Of a stretch of DNA of 64,000 nt, positions 1-9,409 are shown piece after piece. This DNA comes from JBKPNZ01 sp046732895 (GTDB taxonomy: Bacteria > Actinomycetota > Thermoleophilia > Solirubrobacterales > 70-9). Where the stretch lies: assembly GCA_046732895.1 (NCBI GenBank), contig JBKPNZ010000059.1, positions 1 to 64,000 on the forward strand, read 5' to 3'. Every line of letters begins with the position of its first letter. The first letter of the stretch is position 1. Both the position numbers and the translations under genes were made by a program. The notes beneath the pieces are model-generated. The model was not told the origin of the DNA and did no database searches. It saw only the letters and a program-made list of their open reading frames with translations.

Positions 1-2
1 CG

Positions 3-896
3 AATAAGACCTACAAGTTCTTCGCGCCGAGCCTGCAGGCGACGGATCGCCTGCTGCAGGAGCTGACGCGCGACCAGCAGACGTTCAGCGAGTTCCTCGT
101 CTCCAGCTCGCGCGCACTGGGCGCCGTGGCCGAGCGCCGGAACGACCTCTCCGCCCTGACCGCCAACGCGAACCAGATGCTCGGCGCGATCGCGCAGGAG
201 AACTCCTCCCTCGACCGCTCGCTGGCGGCGCTGCCGCCGGCCATGCGCCAGGCGAACACGACCTTCGTGAATCTCCGCGCGGCGCTCGACGACCTCACCC
301 CTCTCGTCGATACCGCCAAGCCTGCGACGCGCAACCTTCCCCAGTTCCTGCGGAATCTGCGGCCCGTCGCCGAGAAGGCCGTGCCGGTCGTCCACAACCT
401 GCGCCTGGCGGTCAATCGCGAGGGTCCGCAGAACGATCTGACCGACGTCCTGCGCGACTTGCCGCCACTCCAGCAGCAGGCCAAGACCGCCTCGAATGCC
501 GCCGTTCGCGCCATGGACGACACCCAGCCCAATCTCTCGCTGCTCCGGGCCTACACCCCCGACCTGCTCGGCTTCCTCACGAAGTTCGGGCAGATCACGG
601 CCTACTACGACGGCAACGGCCACTACGCCCGCGTCCTCCCGGACGCCACCGGGGCATTCGACTACGACCCGGTGACCAGTCAGCTCAACCCGGCCTATTC
701 GAGCCCGTACACCGCCGCTCAGTTCAACTACTTCGACACGACGCTGGGCGCCAAGTCGGTCAGCGGGTTCGACCGCTGCCCGGGTGCAGCGACGCAGGCC
801 GCGACCGACGCCTCGAACCCGTTCGTGAACCCGCCGCTGAGCGGCGGTGCTCCAGCCGGTGACTGTGACCCCTCCGCGCTCCCACCGGGCCCATGA
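3..896 (+). CDS. MCE family protein, 5'-truncated (probable mceA position)
   Basis: The reading frame is open from the left edge, so the N-terminal membrane anchor and the MCE/MlaD beta-barrel domain lie outside the window. The 297 residues seen are the helical, Gln/Leu/Arg-rich needle region and a C-terminal domain with the YYDGNGHYARV motif found near the end of many actinobacterial Mce proteins. It ends in ATGA shared with the next mce gene (4-nt overlap), which implies translational coupling. Five complete mce genes follow. If this is a standard operon it is the first of six, and two YrbE/MlaE permease genes should lie just upstream. Role by family: extracytoplasmic tube of a lipid or steroid importer driven by an Mkl-type ATPase. 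Confidence 0.85.
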   Translation, partial: NKTYKFFAPSLQATDRLLQELTRDQQTFSEFLVSSSRALGAVAERRNDLSALTANANQMLGAIAQENSSLDRSLAALPPAMRQANTTFVNLRAALDDLTPLVDTAKPATRNLPQFLRNLRPVAEKAVPVVHNLRLAVNREGPQNDLTDVLRDLPPLQQQAKTASNAAVRAMDDTQPNLSLLRAYTPDLLGFLTKFGQITAYYDGNGHYARVLPDATGAFDYDPVTSQLNPAYSSPYTAAQFNYFDTTLGAKSVSGFDRCPGAATQAATDASNPFVNPPLSGGAPAGDCDPSALPPGP

Positions 897-2473
897 GAAG
901 GATCGCCGCCCTCACAGCCCTCATCGTCGGCGTCGGCCTGCTGCTCGCCGTGGGCACGGGGGCGTCGGACGACAGCGGCTACCAGGTCCGCGCGATCTTC
1001 GACAACGGCGGCTTCCTGGTTCCCGGTGAAGAGGTCAGGATCGCCGGTGCCCGGGTCGGCCAGGTCGACTCGGTTGACGTCACCGACAACGAGGAGGAGG
1101 CGCACGCGGACGGCAGCCCGGATCCCGGGAAGGCCGTGGTCGTGCTGGACATCGAGGACGCGGGCTTCCAGGACTTTCGCTCCGACGCGTCGTGTCTGAT
1201 CCGGCCACAGTCGCTCCTCGGCGAGAAGTTCGTCGAGTGCAAGCCGACCGAGCCGCGCGCGCCCGGCTCGCAGGCACCGCCGCCGCTGAAGACCGTTCCG
1301 GAGGGTCAGCCCGGTGCGGGCCAGCACTTCCTGCCGATCGAGCAGAACGGCAAGGCCGTCGACCTCGACCTCGTCAACGACATCCAGCGTGAGCCCTACG
1401 CCGACCGCTTCCGGCTGATCATCAACGACCTCGGCGCGGGCCTCGCAGCGCGGGGTCCCGACCTGGCCGAGATCGTCAGGCGCGCCGACCCGGCGCTGCG
1501 CGAGACCGACGAGGTGCTGAAGATCCTCGCCGACCAGAACCGGCAGCTGGCGACGCTTGCCAAGGACTCCGACACGATCCTGGCTCCGCTGGTTCGCCAG
1601 CGGCAGCGGATCTCCGGCTTCATCAACAACGCCGCGACCACCGCGCAGGCGACGGCCGAGCGCAGCGCCGATCTCGAGGCGGGCCTGCAGAAGCTGCCGC
1701 CGCTCCTGCGCGAGCTGCGGCCGACGATGACGCAGCTCAACTCGTTCGCCGTGCAGTCGACGCCGGTCATCGCCGACCTGCGCTCGGCCGCGCCCGACCT
1801 GACCCGGATCACGAAGGCACTGGGCCCGTTCTCGCGCGGCGGCACTAAGGCGCTGACCTCACTGGGCGAGGCGGGCGCCAAGGCCGGCCCGAAGATCGTC
1901 GCGGCCGACCCGATCGTCAAGAAGCTGAGGCGCCTGGCGAAGAACTCGGAGCCGGTCGCGACCGAGCTCAGTGACCTGCTCGACGCGCTGAAGGCCACCG
2001 GCGGCTACCGGGACCTGATGCACCTGATCTTCAACACGACCGGGTCGATCAACTCCTTCGACAGCTACGGGCACTTCCTGCGGACGCTTCTGCCGTTCAA
2101 CAACTGCGTGAACTACACGGTGTCGCCGCTCCCGGGTTGCGGCTCGATCTTCTCGGGGGCCTCAAAGAACACCTCGAAGTCACCGGTGAACAAGCACCCC
2201 AAGGGGACGACGGCGAAGAGTGGCGTCGCCGAGGCGCTGCGGGCCCTTCGCGCCGGCGCGCTCGACGGCGGTGGTGGCGCTGGGGAGCCGGGAACGACCA
2301 CGACGAGCACCACCACCACGACTACGACCGATTCGACGACCACGACTCCCGAGGACACCGCGACGCCGGAGGAGCAGGCCGCGACCGGAGACGCGCCCAA
2401 GATGCGCGACGCCCAGATCCTGCTCGACTACTTCATGGGCGGCCAGGGCCGCTCGGGGAAGGGCGGGCGATGA
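893..2473 (+). CDS. MCE family protein with Thr-rich tail (mceB position)
   Basis: 526 residues. A single N-terminal membrane segment (about residues 4-20, after MRR) is followed by an MCE domain (about 30-120; VPGEEVRIAGARVGQVDSV is the typical strand-turn motif), then long helical repeats and a NSFDSYGHFLRTLLPF motif. It has an insertion between MCE strands (EEEAHADGSPDP) and an unusual C-terminus: a Thr/Ser low-complexity stretch at about residues 467-487, then a short conserved-looking end containing ILLDYFMGGQGR. There is no lipobox cysteine. The ATG overlaps the preceding stop by 4 nt and its own stop overlaps the next ATG. Predicted subunit of the hexameric Mce lipid-transport tube. 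Confidence 0.88.
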   Translation: MRRIAALTALIVGVGLLLAVGTGASDDSGYQVRAIFDNGGFLVPGEEVRIAGARVGQVDSVDVTDNEEEAHADGSPDPGKAVVVLDIEDAGFQDFRSDASCLIRPQSLLGEKFVECKPTEPRAPGSQAPPPLKTVPEGQPGAGQHFLPIEQNGKAVDLDLVNDIQREPYADRFRLIINDLGAGLAARGPDLAEIVRRADPALRETDEVLKILADQNRQLATLAKDSDTILAPLVRQRQRISGFINNAATTAQATAERSADLEAGLQKLPPLLRELRPTMTQLNSFAVQSTPVIADLRSAAPDLTRITKALGPFSRGGTKALTSLGEAGAKAGPKIVAADPIVKKLRRLAKNSEPVATELSDLLDALKATGGYRDLMHLIFNTTGSINSFDSYGHFLRTLLPFNNCVNYTVSPLPGCGSIFSGASKNTSKSPVNKHPKGTTAKSGVAEALRALRAGALDGGGGAGEPGTTTTSTTTTTTTDSTTTTPEDTATPEEQAATGDAPKMRDAQILLDYFMGGQGRSGKGGR

Positions 2474-3891
2474 GGCGCCGCGCCGCAGCGGGCCTGGCAG
2501 CCAGCCCGACCATGGTCGGCGCCGTCACGGTGCTCGTGGCGATCGTGGCCGTCTTCCTCGCCTACAACGCCAACAACGGTCTGCCGTTCATCCCGACCTA
2601 CCAGATCTCGGTCCAGGTGCCGGACGCCGCCTCGCTGGTGCCCGGCAACGAGGTCCGCGTCGGCGGCGTTCGGGTCGGGGTCGTCGAGGCGATCGAGCCC
2701 GAGCAGAACGAGGACGGGAGGGTCTACGCGAAGCTGGATCTGAAGCTCGACAGGACGGTCGAGCCATTGCCGACCGACTCGACTCTGATCGTGCGCTCGC
2801 GCTCGGCCCTTGGCCTCAAGTACCTCGAGATCAACAAGGGCACATCGGACCAGGGATACCCGCCCGGCTCGGTCGTGCCGCTGAAGGCGGCGACCCCGAA
2901 GCCGGTCGAGATCGACCAGGTCCTGAACACCTTCGACGAGCCGACGCGGACGGCGATCCAGCAGAACCTGCTCGAGTTCGGCGACGCGGTCGCGAGCCGC
3001 GGCCCCGACCTGAATGCTGCGATCGGCTCGCTCGCCGACCTCATGGGGCCCCTGCAGCGGGTGATGACGAACCTGTCGGATCCCCAGACCCGGCTCGGCC
3101 GCTTCTTCTCCGCCCTCAGCGCCACGGCCGCCGAGGTCGCACCGGTCGCGCAGCAGCAGGCCGACATGTTCGCGTCGCTCGACACGACCTTCGGCGCGCT
3201 CGCGAATGTCACCTCATTCATCCAGGAGACGATCTCGGAGGGCCCGCCGACCGAAGACGTGGCGATCCGCACCCTGCCGCAGATCCGCCCCTTCCTCGCC
3301 CACAGCGCCGCCCTCTTCCAGGATCTGCAGCCCGGCATCGACGCCCTTCAGGCAAATGCAAACACGATCGCCTCTTCGCTCGAGGTGGGCGCCCCGGTGC
3401 TGGCCGATTCCCCTCAACTGAACGATCAGCTGCCACCCACGGCGCGAACTCTGCTCGCCTTCGCCAAGGACAAGGGCGTCAAGGCCGGGATCAATCGCCT
3501 GAATGAGACGCTCGACACGGCCCACCCGACGCTGCGCTTCGTCGGGCCCGCGGAGACCGTGTGCGCCTACGCCTCGATCGCCCTGCGGAACGCGTCGAGC
3601 ATCGTCAGCCAGGGCAACGGCCAGGGTTCGACGTGGCAGCGATTCGTGGTGTTCAACCCACCCAGCGGGGTCAACAACGAGGGCAGCCCGTCGTCGGCCC
3701 CGGCTAACGGCGGTAACGCCTTCAACTTCCTCCACATCAACCCGTATCCGAACACCGCGTCCCCGGGCCAGGACCCGCGCGAGTGCGAGGCCGGCAACGA
3801 GGGCTACCTGACCGGCCAGCAGGTGATCGGCAACGTCCCCGGTGACCAGGGCCTCGTAACCGACCCGGCGATCCAGGACAGGCTGCCATGA
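2470..3891 (+). CDS. MCE family protein (mceC position)
   Basis: 473 residues from the ATG at 2470, chosen because it overlaps the previous stop as ATGA; an open frame upstream of it is only read-through. It has a membrane anchor at about residues 15-32, an MCE domain at about 40-130 (LVPGNEVRVGGVRVGVVEAI and LGLKYLEINKG), a helical shaft, and a C-terminal region with Asn/Gly/Ser-rich sequence and two cysteines. Same orientation and 4-nt overlaps on both sides, so it belongs to the same transcript. Predicted component of the Mce substrate channel; the cargo cannot be read from sequence. Confidence 0.88.
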   Translation: MRRRAAAGLAASPTMVGAVTVLVAIVAVFLAYNANNGLPFIPTYQISVQVPDAASLVPGNEVRVGGVRVGVVEAIEPEQNEDGRVYAKLDLKLDRTVEPLPTDSTLIVRSRSALGLKYLEINKGTSDQGYPPGSVVPLKAATPKPVEIDQVLNTFDEPTRTAIQQNLLEFGDAVASRGPDLNAAIGSLADLMGPLQRVMTNLSDPQTRLGRFFSALSATAAEVAPVAQQQADMFASLDTTFGALANVTSFIQETISEGPPTEDVAIRTLPQIRPFLAHSAALFQDLQPGIDALQANANTIASSLEVGAPVLADSPQLNDQLPPTARTLLAFAKDKGVKAGINRLNETLDTAHPTLRFVGPAETVCAYASIALRNASSIVSQGNGQGSTWQRFVVFNPPSGVNNEGSPSSAPANGGNAFNFLHINPYPNTASPGQDPRECEAGNEGYLTGQQVIGNVPGDQGLVTDPAIQDRLP

Positions 3892-5438
3892 GCCCGCTCC
3901 GACGCCGAAACCCGGGCAAGCCCCATCCGGTCGCACCCGTGCCCGACGAGCGCGTATGGGGCCGGAACTACCACGGCCCCCGCCCGTGGGTGGTCGGCCT
4001 CATCCTCGTCGGCATCCTCGCGATCGCGAGCTACCTCGCCTTCTCCAAGCAGATTCCCTTCACGGGCCACGGCTACGAGCTGCACGCCACATTCGAGAAC
4101 GCCGCGACCCTGGGGCCGAACGCACCGGTGCGTATCGCGGGCGTGAACGTCGGCAAGGTCACCTCGGTCGAGGCCAAGGGCGACGCCGCAGAGGTCACGT
4201 TCACAGTTGACGACGAAGGGCAGCCGATCCACGACGACGCTGAGGTGACGATCCGCCCGCGGCTCTTCCTCGAGGGCAACTTCTTCCTGGACGTGAGGCC
4301 CGGCAGCCCCAGCGCCCCCGAGCTGTCGTCGGGCGGCGACATCCCGGTGACGCAGACCTCAACGGCGGTTCAGCTCGACCAAGTGCTGACGGCGCTGCAG
4401 TCCGACTCCCGGAAGGAGCTCCAGAAGCTCCTCGAGGGCTTCGGAACGGGGCTCACGTACGTCCCGACCGCGGCTGACGATGCCACGCAGGATCCCAGCG
4501 TCCAGGGCCTGACGGCCGCCCAGGCACTGAACGACTCGTTCCGATACGGCGGCAAGGCCGGCAAGGGGACGGCGATCGTGAACGAGGCGCTCCTCGGCGA
4601 GCACCCGCACGACCTGTCGGGCCTGATCGCGGCGAGCCGAAAGTTCTTCGGCAGGCTCGCCGACCGCGAAACCCAGCTGAAGGGCCTGATCACGAACTTC
4701 AACACGACCGCGGGGGCCTTCGCGTCCGAGTCCGCCAATCTCTCGGCTTCGCTCCGCGAGCTGGCGCCGACGCTCGAGGAGGCCCAACCGTCGCTTCGCC
4801 ATCTGAGCGAGGCATTGCCGCCGGTGCGCGCCTGGGCCCGGGTGCTCGAGCCCAATATCCGCCCGCTGCCCGGGACGATCAAGGCGGCCGAGCCGTGGCT
4901 GGCCCAGGCAAACCTCCTGCTGCGCGACAGTGAGCTCGGCGGCCTGGCGAAGCTGCTTGGCAAGTCGGCCCCGGATCTGGCCAAGACCACGCAGAAGTCC
5001 CAGCCGCTCCTGAAGCAGGTGACCCTGCTCAGCCGCTGTGCGTCGAGTCCACTCGACGTCACGGCTGACACGCCGATCACCATCGATCCGCTCAACCCCG
5101 GCAACACCCGCACCAACTGGGACGAGTTCCTCTACGGGACGGTGAACCTCTCGGGCGAGAGCTCGAGCTTCGACGGCAACGGTCAGTACCTGCGCTTCCA
5201 GTCCGGAGGCGGCCCCAACCTCGTAAAGACCCCGAACCCAACCGGCGCCGGCAATCCCGAGAACGACACGGTCGAGGCGCAGACGATCGACGCGCCGGCC
5301 CAAATGGGCCTCCAACCCAAGCTCCCGGCCGATCAGCCGCCGTTCCGCCTGGACGTGCCCTGCTTCAAGAACGCCCCGCCTCACATCAACGGCAGCGCCG
5401 CGGCGGCGCAGCCCTCCGACTTCGCGGTGGGCCCATGA
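3888..5438 (+). CDS. MCE family protein (mceD position)
   Basis: 516 residues. A longer Arg/Pro-rich cytosolic N-terminus (about 32 residues, ending near GPRPW) precedes the membrane anchor (about 33-50). The MCE domain at about 60-140 carries LGPNAPVRIAGVNVGKVTSV and LFLEGNFFLDVRPG. The shaft region contains an insertion (about 190-230) and the C-terminal domain has FDGNGQYLRF, equivalent to the YDGNGHY motif of the first gene. Coupled by 4-nt overlaps to both neighbours. Family role: Mce lipid importer subunit. Confidence 0.88.
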   Translation: MSPLRRRNPGKPHPVAPVPDERVWGRNYHGPRPWVVGLILVGILAIASYLAFSKQIPFTGHGYELHATFENAATLGPNAPVRIAGVNVGKVTSVEAKGDAAEVTFTVDDEGQPIHDDAEVTIRPRLFLEGNFFLDVRPGSPSAPELSSGGDIPVTQTSTAVQLDQVLTALQSDSRKELQKLLEGFGTGLTYVPTAADDATQDPSVQGLTAAQALNDSFRYGGKAGKGTAIVNEALLGEHPHDLSGLIAASRKFFGRLADRETQLKGLITNFNTTAGAFASESANLSASLRELAPTLEEAQPSLRHLSEALPPVRAWARVLEPNIRPLPGTIKAAEPWLAQANLLLRDSELGGLAKLLGKSAPDLAKTTQKSQPLLKQVTLLSRCASSPLDVTADTPITIDPLNPGNTRTNWDEFLYGTVNLSGESSSFDGNGQYLRFQSGGGPNLVKTPNPTGAGNPENDTVEAQTIDAPAQMGLQPKLPADQPPFRLDVPCFKNAPPHINGSAAAAQPSDFAVGP

Positions 5439-6748
5439 GGCGCGCGATCCGCGAACACCTGCGTGATTTCATCGCCATCACGATCCTGTTCGTGATGGGG
5501 CTCGCGGCGACGGTCGTGATCCTGTCCCAGCAGCAGGCGCCCTATCCGGACTGGGTGCCGATCCTGGGCGATGACACCTTCGAGCTGAAGGGCGAGTTCA
5601 CCTCGGCACAGGCCGTGACCCCCGGCCAGGGACAGACGGTGAACATCGCCGGGATCAAGGTCGGCGACATCACGAACGTCGACCTCGAGGACGGCACCGC
5701 GGTCGTCACGATGCGGATCGAGAAGAAGTACCAGCCGCTGCTGCATTCGGACGCATCGATGCTGCTGCGCCCTCGAACGGGGCTCCAGGACATGACGGTC
5801 GAGCTGGACCCGGGGACGAAGGGCGGCGAGCTCGAGGACGGCGCGACGGTCCCACTCGCGCAGACCCAGCCGAACGTGCAGCCCGACCAGATCCTGGCCT
5901 CGCTCGACTCCGAGACCCGCGATTACCTCCAGCTGCTCCTTCAGGGCGGCGGCGAGGGGCTGGGCGGCAACGGCAAGAAGTTCTCGGCGACCCTTCGACG
6001 CCTCGACCCCACGGCGCGCGACCTCGCGAAGATCAACGGCAAGCTCTCGCAACGGCGCCAGAACATCCGCCGAGTCATCACGAACTTCAAGATCCTGGCC
6101 CACCAGCTCGGCGGCCGAGACACCCAGCTCGAGCAATTCGTGAGCTCGTCGGACTCGGTCCTGGGCTCGTTCGCCCGCCAGGAGGCGTCGATTCGCGACG
6201 CGCTCCAGGAGCTGCCCTCGACCCTGACCGAGACACGAAAGGCGCTCGAGTCCGGCGATCAGCTCGCGCTGCAGCTCGGTCCCGCCGCGCGCGCCTTGAT
6301 CCCATCTGCGAAGGCGACCGGCCCGGCGCTGCGCGCGACGCGGCCGTTCTTCCGCAAGACCACCGGGCCGATCCGCAACCAGATCCGGCCCTTCACCCGC
6401 CAGATCCAGCCGCCGATCCGTTCCCTGGCGAAGACAGCAAATGCGCTCTCGAGCGCCTCACCGAAGCTCACGCACTCCCTCGGCGGCCTGAACAAGCTGT
6501 TCAACGGACTGGCCTTCAACCCATCGGGCTCGGAGGAGGGCTACCTCTTCTACCTGGCCTGGCTGAACCACGACACGAACGGTCTCTTCTCGCTCCAGGA
6601 CGCGAACGGCCCGCTGCGGCGAGGGATGGTCCTCCAGTCGTGCCAGACGGCGAAGAACGCCGAGTTCCTCACGAGCGATCCGGGTCACGCATTCCTGAAG
6701 ACGATCCAGCAGCTCACCAACGTGCCGAAGTCGGCGGACATCTGCTGA
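5435..6748 (+). CDS. MCE family protein (mceE position)
   Basis: 437 residues. Membrane anchor at about residues 10-30, MCE domain at about 45-130 (VNIAGIKVGDITNV; LQDMTVELDPG), then a helical shaft rich in Arg/Gln/Pro repeats and a GYLFYLAWLNHDTN segment near the end. In Mycobacterium the fifth protein of an mce operon is usually a lipoprotein; here the N-terminus has no cysteine, so it would be anchored by an uncleaved segment. The start overlaps the previous stop by 4 nt, and its stop shares one base with the next ATG (TGATG). Confidence 0.88.
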   Translation: MRRAIREHLRDFIAITILFVMGLAATVVILSQQQAPYPDWVPILGDDTFELKGEFTSAQAVTPGQGQTVNIAGIKVGDITNVDLEDGTAVVTMRIEKKYQPLLHSDASMLLRPRTGLQDMTVELDPGTKGGELEDGATVPLAQTQPNVQPDQILASLDSETRDYLQLLLQGGGEGLGGNGKKFSATLRRLDPTARDLAKINGKLSQRRQNIRRVITNFKILAHQLGGRDTQLEQFVSSSDSVLGSFARQEASIRDALQELPSTLTETRKALESGDQLALQLGPAARALIPSAKATGPALRATRPFFRKTTGPIRNQIRPFTRQIQPPIRSLAKTANALSSASPKLTHSLGGLNKLFNGLAFNPSGSEEGYLFYLAWLNHDTNGLFSLQDANGPLRRGMVLQSCQTAKNAEFLTSDPGHAFLKTIQQLTNVPKSADIC

Positions 6749-8259
6749 TGGCCACCCGTCCACCGACAGCCACCCGCATCCTGATCGCCGTCGGCTTCGC
6801 GCTGTCGTGCTTCGGCCTCGCGCTGTTCCTGTGGCTGGCGTTCGGCGGTCCGGTGCCGTTGAAGCCCGAGAGCTACCAGGTCCACGTCCCGGTGCGAGAG
6901 GCGACGCAGCTCGCGGTCGAGTCCGACGTCCGGATCTCGGGCGTTTCGGTCGGCAAGGTGAAGGACATCAGCCTCGCCGACAACGGCTCCGCCGACGTGA
7001 CGATCGAGATGGACCCGCAGTTCGCGCCCATCCCCGAGGACACCCACGCACAGCTCCGCGAGAAGACGCTTCTGGGCGAGACCTACGTCGAGCTCACGCC
7101 CGGCTCCCAGGATGGTCCGACCGTGCCGGAGGGGGGCGCGATTTCCGAGGCGCACGTTTCGGACTCGGTCCAGCTCGACGAGATCTTCCGCGCCTTCGAC
7201 ACGCGTACCCGCGAGGCGTTCCGCGCCTGGATGCAGGGCGCCGCCCTCGCGCTGAAGGGGCGCGGCGACGATCTGAACATCGCGCTCGGAAGCCTGGACC
7301 CATTCGCCGAGGACGCCGACCGCGCCCTGCGGCTGCTCGACAGCCAGCGGCTCGCGGTCCAGAAGCTGGTTCGCGACGGTGGCGAGGTCTTCCAGGCGCT
7401 CTCGGAGCGGAAGGGCCAGTTGCGGGGGCTGATCTCGAACTCGAACCAGGTGTTCGCGACCACCGCGGCTCGAAACGCCGACCTCGAGGAGATCTTCCGG
7501 ATCTTCCCGACCTTCGAGCGGGAGTCCCGCGCGACGCTCGAACGGCTCGCGCAGTTCTCGGGGGATGCCGACCCGCTGATCCAGCAACTCCGGCCCGCGG
7601 CGCGCGAGCTCAGCCCGACGCTGATCGACATCGGCCGGCTCTCCCCCGAGCTGAAGCAGTTCTTCATCGGCCTGCGCGGGACGATCAACGCGTCGGATCC
7701 GGGATTCCCGGCTCTGCGCCGGCTGCTTGCGAAGGATTTGACCCCGCTGCTTGGCCGCTACGACGGCTTCGGCGCGCAGCTCGACTCGATCCTCGAGGCG
7801 GTCGGCCTCTACAAGCACGAGATCACAGCGCTCTTCGCCAACGTCGCCGCCGCGACCCTCAACGTGGAGAGCGAGTCGGGCGACAACGGCTCGTTCAGTT
7901 TCAACAACCTCCGCACCGAGGCACCGCTCGGGCCCGAGGCGCTGGCCGCGTATCCGCGCAGGCTCCAGTACAACCGCTCGAACCCGTACGTGGAGCCGCT
8001 CGGCTTCCTCAACCTCACGACGAACCTCGAGGGCTTCGAGACGCGCCAGTGCGGCAGCGGCGTCCACGCGACCCTGCAGGACGCCGACGCGCCGAGCTTC
8101 CCGGGCGACCTCTACGACCGCATCAAGCTCTACGCCTTCGACAACCTCAACGACTCGAACGCGCTGCCGACGCCGCCGTGTGACGAGCAGGGGCCGTTGC
8201 AGTCGATCGGGGTCTCACCGGAGATGACCAAGTACCTCCATGTGAGGAAGGAGCCTTGA
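6748..8259 (+). CDS. MCE family protein (mceF position)
   Basis: 503 residues from the ATG at 6748 (TGATG junction with the previous gene). Membrane anchor at about residues 11-32, MCE domain at about 42-125 (VESDVRISGVSVGKVKDI; LLGETYVELTPGS), helical shaft, and a C-terminal domain with NRSNPYVEPLGFLNL and two cysteines. It is the last gene of the mce operon: a 169-nt gap and an unrelated secreted protein follow. The mas accessory genes that commonly follow mycobacterial mceF are absent. Confidence 0.88.
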   Translation: MATRPPTATRILIAVGFALSCFGLALFLWLAFGGPVPLKPESYQVHVPVREATQLAVESDVRISGVSVGKVKDISLADNGSADVTIEMDPQFAPIPEDTHAQLREKTLLGETYVELTPGSQDGPTVPEGGAISEAHVSDSVQLDEIFRAFDTRTREAFRAWMQGAALALKGRGDDLNIALGSLDPFAEDADRALRLLDSQRLAVQKLVRDGGEVFQALSERKGQLRGLISNSNQVFATTAARNADLEEIFRIFPTFERESRATLERLAQFSGDADPLIQQLRPAARELSPTLIDIGRLSPELKQFFIGLRGTINASDPGFPALRRLLAKDLTPLLGRYDGFGAQLDSILEAVGLYKHEITALFANVAAATLNVESESGDNGSFSFNNLRTEAPLGPEALAAYPRRLQYNRSNPYVEPLGFLNLTTNLEGFETRQCGSGVHATLQDADAPSFPGDLYDRIKLYAFDNLNDSNALPTPPCDEQGPLQSIGVSPEMTKYLHVRKEP

Positions 8260-8428
8260 TCAGTAGTTTTCCGCAACGTACGGGGGGAAACCCACAGGAC
8301 AAGGAGGGGTTTCAACCGATGTGGACGCATCGGGGTCAAAGGACGATCCTGGTGAGTCCATTTCGAAAGGACCCGAAACCAATGCGCGGGCGATGTCTGT
8401 GCCTGCGCGCGACACATCAGGAGGAGAT
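8260..8428. other. Intergenic region after the mce operon
   Basis: No gene is supported here. A small hairpin (CCGATG / CATCGG, 8316-8333, 6-nt loop) is visible but has no T-run. A weak in-frame ATG at 8393 could extend the following gene, but only the GTG at 8429 has a ribosome-binding site. Confidence 0.4.
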
Positions 8429-9313
8429 GTGAGACGCATTCCGCGTAAGACGCTGCTGGTCTCAGTGACCGCAGCGCTCGCGCTGAGCACGGGCGGGATC
8501 GCCTGGGCAAGCGCGGCAACCGAGATCTCGGCGGTGACTGGCGCCGTGAACTCAAACGTGCTGCCGGCCAGCGGTGACCCCGCAGCGGCGCAGCTGTTCA
8601 ACCAGGTGACGACTCTGGACGGGACCAACACGACCACCACCCCTGACAAGGGTGCTGAGCGGGTCTACGTCGACTACGACAACAGCATCAAGTTCACGGC
8701 GAACTCGAAGCTTGCCAAGTGCACGGCAAGCGATGTGACGCTCGCCAGTGGCGATACCAGTGCCGCCGCCACGGCGTGCGGTAAGGACAGCGTTGTCGGA
8801 TCCGGCGCCGCCACGGCGAGCCTCGGCAACAACACGCTGCCGCCATTCACCGTGACCGCGTTCAACGGCCCGACGTCGACCGCAGGCAGCGCCTGCACGA
8901 CGCCTGCCGATGGCGCGGGCGGCCCGGTCGGTTGCGAGTGGGAGGGTGGAGATCCCACCATCATCCTGTTCGCGCGCAGCGATCTGGCGAGCCAGTCGGT
9001 TCCGGTGCGCGGCGAGATCGAGCCCGACGGCTCGGTTGCCGGACCCGGCCAGCAGGGTGGCGACGTCGCTTACCGCCTCGCGGTCACCGACGCGCCCGAT
9101 GTCGCCGGCGACGCCGGTGCGATCACGCTGTTCAACGCCCTCGTGGGCAAGAAGTACACGAACGGCAAGACCGGCGACAAGAAGAAGACCTACAACTACA
9201 TCTCAGCTAGGTGCGATGACGCCAACAAGGACCTCAACTATGGCGCCACGTGGGTCTACGACGACAACACGACGGACACCGCGACCTGGACGCAGGACTG
9301 CGTCGTTAAGTAG
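8429..9313 (+). CDS. Secreted protein, Thermoleophilia-type, function unknown
   Basis: The GTG at 8429 is preferred because AGGAGG lies at 8419-8424; this gives 294 residues. VRRIPRK, a hydrophobic core and AWASAA form a signal peptide cut near residue 30. The mature part is Thr/Ser/Asn/Gly-rich and probably beta-sheet, with spaced cysteines, a YVDYDNSIKFTANSKL motif, a GGDPTIILFARSD motif and a C-terminal ISARCDDANKDLNYG motif. I recognise this layout from abundant secreted proteins of Solirubrobacterales, whose role is not established. It is monocistronic, with a strong terminator right after it, consistent with high expression. An Ig-like surface or adhesin role is only a guess. Confidence 0.75.
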   Translation: MRRIPRKTLLVSVTAALALSTGGIAWASAATEISAVTGAVNSNVLPASGDPAAAQLFNQVTTLDGTNTTTTPDKGAERVYVDYDNSIKFTANSKLAKCTASDVTLASGDTSAAATACGKDSVVGSGAATASLGNNTLPPFTVTAFNGPTSTAGSACTTPADGAGGPVGCEWEGGDPTIILFARSDLASQSVPVRGEIEPDGSVAGPGQQGGDVAYRLAVTDAPDVAGDAGAITLFNALVGKKYTNGKTGDKKKTYNYISARCDDANKDLNYGATWVYDDNTTDTATWTQDCVVK

Positions 9314-9337
9314 CGTTCAGCTCGGTTGAAGTAGTGG

Positions 9338-9366
9338 GAGGGGCGGCCTTCGGGCCGCCCCTCTTT
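9338..9366 (+). terminator. Intrinsic terminator with UUCG loop
   Basis: A perfect 11-bp stem (GAGGGGCGGCC at 9338-9348 with GGCCGCCCCTC at 9353-9363) closed by a TTCG tetraloop and followed by TTTC. It sits 24 nt after the secreted-protein stop. It is the clearest intrinsic terminator in the window. Confidence 0.85.
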
Positions 9367-9396
9367 CGTCCCCGAAAGGACTCTGGATGGAATCGG

Positions 9397-9402
9397 TAGG
9401 TT
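9397..9402 (+). promoter_or_regulatory. -10-like hexamer of lipoprotein gene
   Basis: TAGGTT lies 7 nt before the ATG at 9410 and no Shine-Dalgarno sequence is present, so transcription probably starts at or next to the start codon (leaderless mRNA). Confidence 0.45.
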
Positions 9403-9409
9403 TGGGTTG

